DNA of 64,000 bases, taken from assembly GCA_023384105.1 (NCBI GenBank), contig JAHDXR010000001.1, positions 391,080 to 455,079 of the forward strand, given 5' to 3'. Both the position numbers and the translations under genes were made by a program. Positions 60,631-64,000 of this stretch are shown in pieces. Below the pieces are notes generated by a model that saw only the letters and a list, made by a program, of their open reading frames with translations, did not search any database and was not told where the DNA came from. Source of the stretch: Hyphomonadaceae bacterium. GTDB taxonomy: Bacteria > Pseudomonadota > Alphaproteobacteria > Caulobacterales > Aquidulcibacteraceae. Numbering within the stretch: the first letter of the stretch is position 1; each line of letters begins with the position of its first letter.

Positions 60631-61968
60631 TTACGCCGGCCGCGGCACGCGCAACGTCGCGCGCAGGCCGCCGAGCGGGCTCTTGCTGAGCTGGATGTCG
60701 CCGCCGTGGCTGCGCGCGACATCCCGCGCGATGGCGAGCCCCAGCCCCACGCCCTTCTGGTTGCGCGAGCGGGTGGCGTCGAGCCGCGAGAAGGGGCGGA
60801 ACGCTTCCTCGTATTGCTCCTCGGGAATGCCGGCGCCGTTGTCGTCGACCGAGATCATCACCGCGCGTTCGCCGCCGGCCACCGTCACCTCGACCTTGTC
60901 GCCATGCGCGGCGGCGTTGTCGATCAGGTTGGCGAGGCAGCGCTTCAGCGCCTGCGCGCGGCCGGGCGTCCGGGCGTTGCCGATCACATCCACGACGATG
61001 TCGCCGCCGCTGTTGCGCTGGGCGTCGGCGGCGGCCTCGCGCGCCAGGGCGCCGAGATCGACTTGCGCGGGCGCCTCTTCGGCCTGGCCCTTGGCGAAGG
61101 CGAGGTACTCGTCGAGCGTCTCTTCCATGTCGGCGAGGTCGCGCTTGGCGTCCTCGATCTCGGCCGAGGGCGGCATCAGGGCGAGCTGCAGCTTGAGCCG
61201 CGTCAGCGGCGTGCGCAGATCGTGGCTCACGCCCGCCAGCAATTGCGAGCGCTGCTCGATGTGGCGGGTGATGCGTTCGCGCATGTCGAAGAACGCGGTG
61301 GTGGCGCCGCGCACCTCGCGCGCGCCGCGCACGCGGAAGCGGCTGGCGTCCTCGCCGCGGCCGAAGCGCTCCATCGCGTCCGCGAGCTGTTCGATCGGCC
61401 GCACCTGATTGCGGATGAAGATCACCGACACCACGATCAGGAACAGCGTAGCACCCGAGATCCAGGCCACGAACAGCGGCCCCGAGCGCGCCTGCAGACG
61501 GTCGCGGAACGCCTTCAGCTGCAGGATGCCGCTTGGCGTTTCGACGCGAATGATCACTTGCGGCCCGGGGCAGGTGGAATCGTAGAAGACGTCGCGGCCG
61601 ATGTCCTGGGTCAGCGCGCGCAGGAAGTGACGGTCGAGCGTCGAGCCCCACGGCCGGCAGCGCGGGATATCGAGCGGCGCGTCCGGCTGCAGTTCCACGT
61701 CGAGCCGCAGCGGCCGCATCGCCAAGGTTTGCAGATCGGCGAGGTTTTCCGGGGTCGGGTCGCGCTCGTAGAGCTGGATGATCAGCGCGACGTCGGCGGC
61801 GACGCCCTGGCTCATCCGCTTCGACGTCGCCTGCCAGTGGTCGTCGAGGAAGACCAGCGTGATGATCAGCTGCAGCAGCGCCGCGGGCGCGACGATGATC
61901 AGCAGCGTGCGCCAGTACAGTCCCTTCGGCAGGATGTCGCGCAGGCGGTACTTGGGCTGCGGCTCCAT
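60631..61968 (-). CDS. Sensor histidine kinase (EnvZ-like, HAMP)
   Basis: 445 residues. TM1 at about 21-41, periplasmic domain to about 165, TM2 to about 186, HAMP to about 238, then the phosphorylation helix LLAGVSHDLRTPLTRLKL with His249, and the ATP domain NLIDNAAAHG (N box), DNGAGIP (G1), GLGLAIARDVARSHGGD (G2). The start at 61968 shares one base with the stop of the upstream response regulator (TGATG). Signal unknown. Confidence 0.94.
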   Translation of the reverse strand: MEPQPKYRLRDILPKGLYWRTLLIIVAPAALLQLIITLVFLDDHWQATSKRMSQGVAADVALIIQLYERDPTPENLADLQTLAMRPLRLDVELQPDAPLDIPRCRPWGSTLDRHFLRALTQDIGRDVFYDSTCPGPQVIIRVETPSGILQLKAFRDRLQARSGPLFVAWISGATLFLIVVSVIFIRNQVRPIEQLADAMERFGRGEDASRFRVRGAREVRGATTAFFDMRERITRHIEQRSQLLAGVSHDLRTPLTRLKLQLALMPPSAEIEDAKRDLADMEETLDEYLAFAKGQAEEAPAQVDLGALAREAAADAQRNSGGDIVVDVIGNARTPGRAQALKRCLANLIDNAAAHGDKVEVTVAGGERAVMISVDDNGAGIPEEQYEEAFRPFSRLDATRSRNQKGVGLGLAIARDVARSHGGDIQLSKSPLGGLRATLRVPRPA

Positions 61969-62675
61969 CAGTCGGCCGCGAGCTTGTAGCCGACGCCGCG
62001 CACCGTCTGCAGATAGATCGGCGCGCGCGGATCGGTCTCGGTCTTGCGCCGGAGCCGCGTGACCTGCACGTCGACCGAGCGCTCCAGCCCCGCGCCGGTG
62101 CGCTTGGCCAGCTCCTCGCGGCTCACCACCTCGCCCGGCCGCGCCGCCAGCACCCGCAGCAGCGCCACTTCCGCTTCCGTCAGCCGCACCGGCGCGCCGT
62201 CGCGCGTGAGTTCGCCGCGCGCGCTGTTGAAGCGGAACGGCCCGAACGTCACCAGCTCCGGCGCCTCGCTGCGGTTGGCCACGGTGCGGCGCAGGATGGC
62301 GTTGATGCGCAGCGCCAGCTCCGCCGGCTCGAACGGCTTCGGCACGTAATCGTCCGCGCCGATCGAGAGGCCGCGGATGCGGTCTTCCGCCAGGCCGCGC
62401 GCCGTCAGCAGCACGATCGGCACCTTGGACGTGCGCCGCACGCTCTCGGCCAGGGAGAAACCGTCTTCCACCGGCATCATCACGTCGAGGATCAGCAGGT
62501 CGAAATCCATGCTTTCGAGCAGCTTGCGCGCGCCGGCGGCGTCGGGCGCGGCCGAGACGCGCGCGCCGGCCTGGGCCAGATAGCGCTTCAGCAGTTCGCG
62601 GATGCGGTCGTCGTCGTCGACCAGCAGCAGGTGCGGCGGCCGGTCGAGCGCGTCGAAGGCGGGCGCTGCGCTCAT
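61968..62675 (-). CDS. OmpR-family response regulator
   Basis: 235 residues. Receiver domain with LLLVDDDDRIREL and phosphorylated Asp64 (LILDVMMPVEDG), switch Lys in DDYVPKPFEP, then a winged-helix DNA-binding domain with REELAKRTGAGLERSVDVQV and RGVGYKLAAD at the end. Pair with the downstream EnvZ-like kinase gene. The two-component pair precedes, but diverges from, ilvE. Confidence 0.95.
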   Translation of the reverse strand: MSAAPAFDALDRPPHLLLVDDDDRIRELLKRYLAQAGARVSAAPDAAGARKLLESMDFDLLILDVMMPVEDGFSLAESVRRTSKVPIVLLTARGLAEDRIRGLSIGADDYVPKPFEPAELALRINAILRRTVANRSEAPELVTFGPFRFNSARGELTRDGAPVRLTEAEVALLRVLAARPGEVVSREELAKRTGAGLERSVDVQVTRLRRKTETDPRAPIYLQTVRGVGYKLAAD

Positions 62676-62896
62676 GCGCGGACCGCCGAGGCAGGCGCCG
62701 CCCGCCTCGATTGGGGCTCAATCAACCTCGAAGAGGCTGAATTAAGGGCAAGAACGGCCGCCTTGTTTGCAGCTTGATTGACAGGCATGTCTCGCGGCAC
62801 TGAGTATCCTCAAAAACCAACCCTTGGGCCGGCCATCGCGACATTCCCACTGGCGCGGCGGCTCGGCAAGGCCCCGGATCATAGCAGGAGGTACGT

Positions 62897-63772
62897 ATGG
62901 CGCAGCCTTTCCACGACCGCGACGGCTGGGTGTGGATGGACGGGGAGTTCGTGCCCCACCGCGATGCGCGCGTACACGTCCTGACCCACGCTCTGCACTA
63001 CGCCTCGGCCGTGTTCGAAGGCGAGCGCGCCTATGGCGGCGTGGTGTTCAAGAGCCGCGAGCACAGCGAGCGGCTGCACACGTCCGCGCGCCTGCTCGGC
63101 TTCCAAATTCCCTACGGTCCCGAAGAACTCTGCCGCATCAAGGCGGAGCTGATCGCCAGGCAGGGCACGCCCGACTGCTACATCCGCGCCATCGCTTGGC
63201 GCGGCTCGGAGCAGATGGGCGTCTCGGCCAAGCGCGACGACGTTCACGTCGCCGTCGCCTCGTGGCCATGGGGCGACTATTTCGCCGACAAGATGAAAGG
63301 CATCCGGCTGATGATCGCGCCGTGGCGCCGGCCCGCGCCCGACACTGCGCCGTCGAACTCGAAGGCCGCCGGCCTCTACATGATCTGCACGCTCTCGCGC
63401 CACGCCGCCACCGACGCCGGCTTCGACGACGCCATCATGTTCGATTGGCGCGGCCAGGTCGCCGAGGGCACCGGCGCCAACATCTTCTTCGTGCGCGACG
63501 GCGTGCTGCACACGCCGTACCCGGATTGCTTCCTGAACGGCATCACCCGCCAGACCGTGATCGGGCTCGCGCGCCAGCGCGGCGTCGAAGTGGTCGAGCG
63601 CGCGATCTGGCCGAACGAACTGCCGACGTTCAGCGAATGCTTCCTGACCGGCTCCGCCGCCGAGATCACGCCGGTGCGCGAGATCGCCGGCCTTGGCTTC
63701 AAGCCGGCCAACGTCACCGAGCAGATGCTGCACGATTTCGCCGCGCTGACCCGCCGCAACAACGCAGCCTAA
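62897..63772 (+). CDS. ilvE: Branched-chain amino acid aminotransferase
   Basis: 291-residue class IV PLP aminotransferase. Start AQPFHDRDGWVWMDGEFVPH, then HALHYASAVFEGERAYGG and the family end regions GQVAEGTGANIFFVRDG and ECFLTGSAAEITPVREIAG. The PLP lysine lies in PSNSKAAGLY. It acts in Ile/Val/Leu synthesis; D-amino-acid or ADC lyase forms are less likely because of the N-terminal layout. GGAGG precedes the ATG. Confidence 0.93.
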   Translation: MAQPFHDRDGWVWMDGEFVPHRDARVHVLTHALHYASAVFEGERAYGGVVFKSREHSERLHTSARLLGFQIPYGPEELCRIKAELIARQGTPDCYIRAIAWRGSEQMGVSAKRDDVHVAVASWPWGDYFADKMKGIRLMIAPWRRPAPDTAPSNSKAAGLYMICTLSRHAATDAGFDDAIMFDWRGQVAEGTGANIFFVRDGVLHTPYPDCFLNGITRQTVIGLARQRGVEVVERAIWPNELPTFSECFLTGSAAEITPVREIAGLGFKPANVTEQMLHDFAALTRRNNAA

Positions 63773-63775
63773 AGC

Positions 63776-63835
63776 ATCGCGCCGAATATCGGACGCATCG
63801 CCACCCACGGACCGCCGGCGCCCTCGCCGGCAAGC
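63776..63835. repeat. Tag plus single R1 arm
   Basis: The tag GCGCCGAATATCGGACGC begins a few bases after the ilvE stop, then CACGGACCGCCGGCGCC and CTCGCCGGC form one arm only; the second arm is not seen before the next repeat. Confidence 0.8.
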
Positions 63836-63870
63836 CACGTTTGCAGTCATCCGCGCACACGCCAACCGCA

Positions 63871-63977
63871 GTCATTCCGGGCGGAGGCGCGGGCGCGCGC
63901 CGCAGACCCGGAACCCAGGGCCGCCGGTACATCGCCCGCCCTGGGTTCCGGATCGCGCTGCGCGCGTCCGGAATGAC
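63871..63977. repeat. Dispersed palindromic repeat, family R2, copy 3
   Basis: GTCATTCCGGGCGG..., CCCGGAACCCAGGGC, GCCCTGGGTTCCGG and GCGCGTCCGGAATGAC. Same palindrome as 12203-12305 and 5317-5395. The window ends shortly after. Confidence 0.8.
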
Positions 63978-64000
63978 TCCAGCGCACGCGCCCCCCGCCG

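Overview
The window is about 64 kb of GC-rich, tightly packed bacterial chromosome from an alphaproteobacterium, most likely Caulobacterales or a Hyphomonadaceae-like relative. The evidence is a set of cell-cycle and chromosome genes typical of that group: rcdA (DUF1465), trcR (DUF1013), a TacA-like sigma-54 response regulator, gapR (DUF2312), a stand-alone motA, and a COQ9 gene divergent from rpsU. No rRNA, tRNA, prophage, CRISPR array or classical insertion sequence was seen. Most genes are housekeeping genes in short operons, and many neighbours overlap by 4 bp (ATGA or GTGA).

Layout. 1-12 kb: 3' part of ettA, an S46 peptidase, an alpha/beta-hydrolase and EVE-protein pair, a methyltransferase, an ABC-2 exporter and a diguanylate cyclase. 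12-16.5 kb: purEK, COQ9 divergent from rpsU, and a MarR regulator divergent from a VOC protein. 16.5-25.7 kb: LpxR-type outer-membrane deacylase, two DUF465 proteins, msrA, trcR, quinone oxidoreductase, DUF1192-rcdA, rpmE, a cation/proton antiporter and an ABC1 kinase. 26-31 kb: tacA, a REP-associated transposase (RAYT) between two long inverted repeats, gapR, a hydrolase-TPR pair and rpmJ. 31-45 kb: lytic transglycosylase, transporters, motA, mnmC, an inositol-phosphatase-like gene, a flavoprotein, an aspartyl-protease-like protein and ychF. 45-48.5 kb: a VapBC-like module overlapping in two frames, pth, a decayed second toxin-antitoxin pair and rplY. 48.8-57.9 kb: ferritin-like diiron protein, prs, pgeF, NDUFAF7-type methyltransferase, a DUF559 protein, lgt, ubiK, ybjN-proC and a TetR-cupin pair. 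58-64 kb: DHFR-like protein, a lone Hsp70-type ATPase, an OmpR/EnvZ-type two-component system and ilvE.

The most unusual layer lies between the genes. At least four families of dispersed palindromic repeats fill the intergenic gaps, mainly where genes converge. One family has a core GGACCGCCGGCG and arms that are perfect over 26-32 bp in the best copies. Two such doublets flank the RAYT gene at 27.6-28.2 kb, so this is a plausible REP/RAYT system that spread the family. A separate short motif, GCGCCGAATATCGGACGCG, lies within a few bases of the stop codon of four plus-strand genes, just before these repeats. Another repeat family has run into the 3' end of the DUF559 gene and is translated there.

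Other points of interest are an apparent CTG start codon for rpsU, the dual-frame antitoxin/toxin overlap next to ychF, a frameshifted ParE relic, a protein with two retropepsin-like DTG motifs, and a charged insertion of about 50 residues in Lgt.
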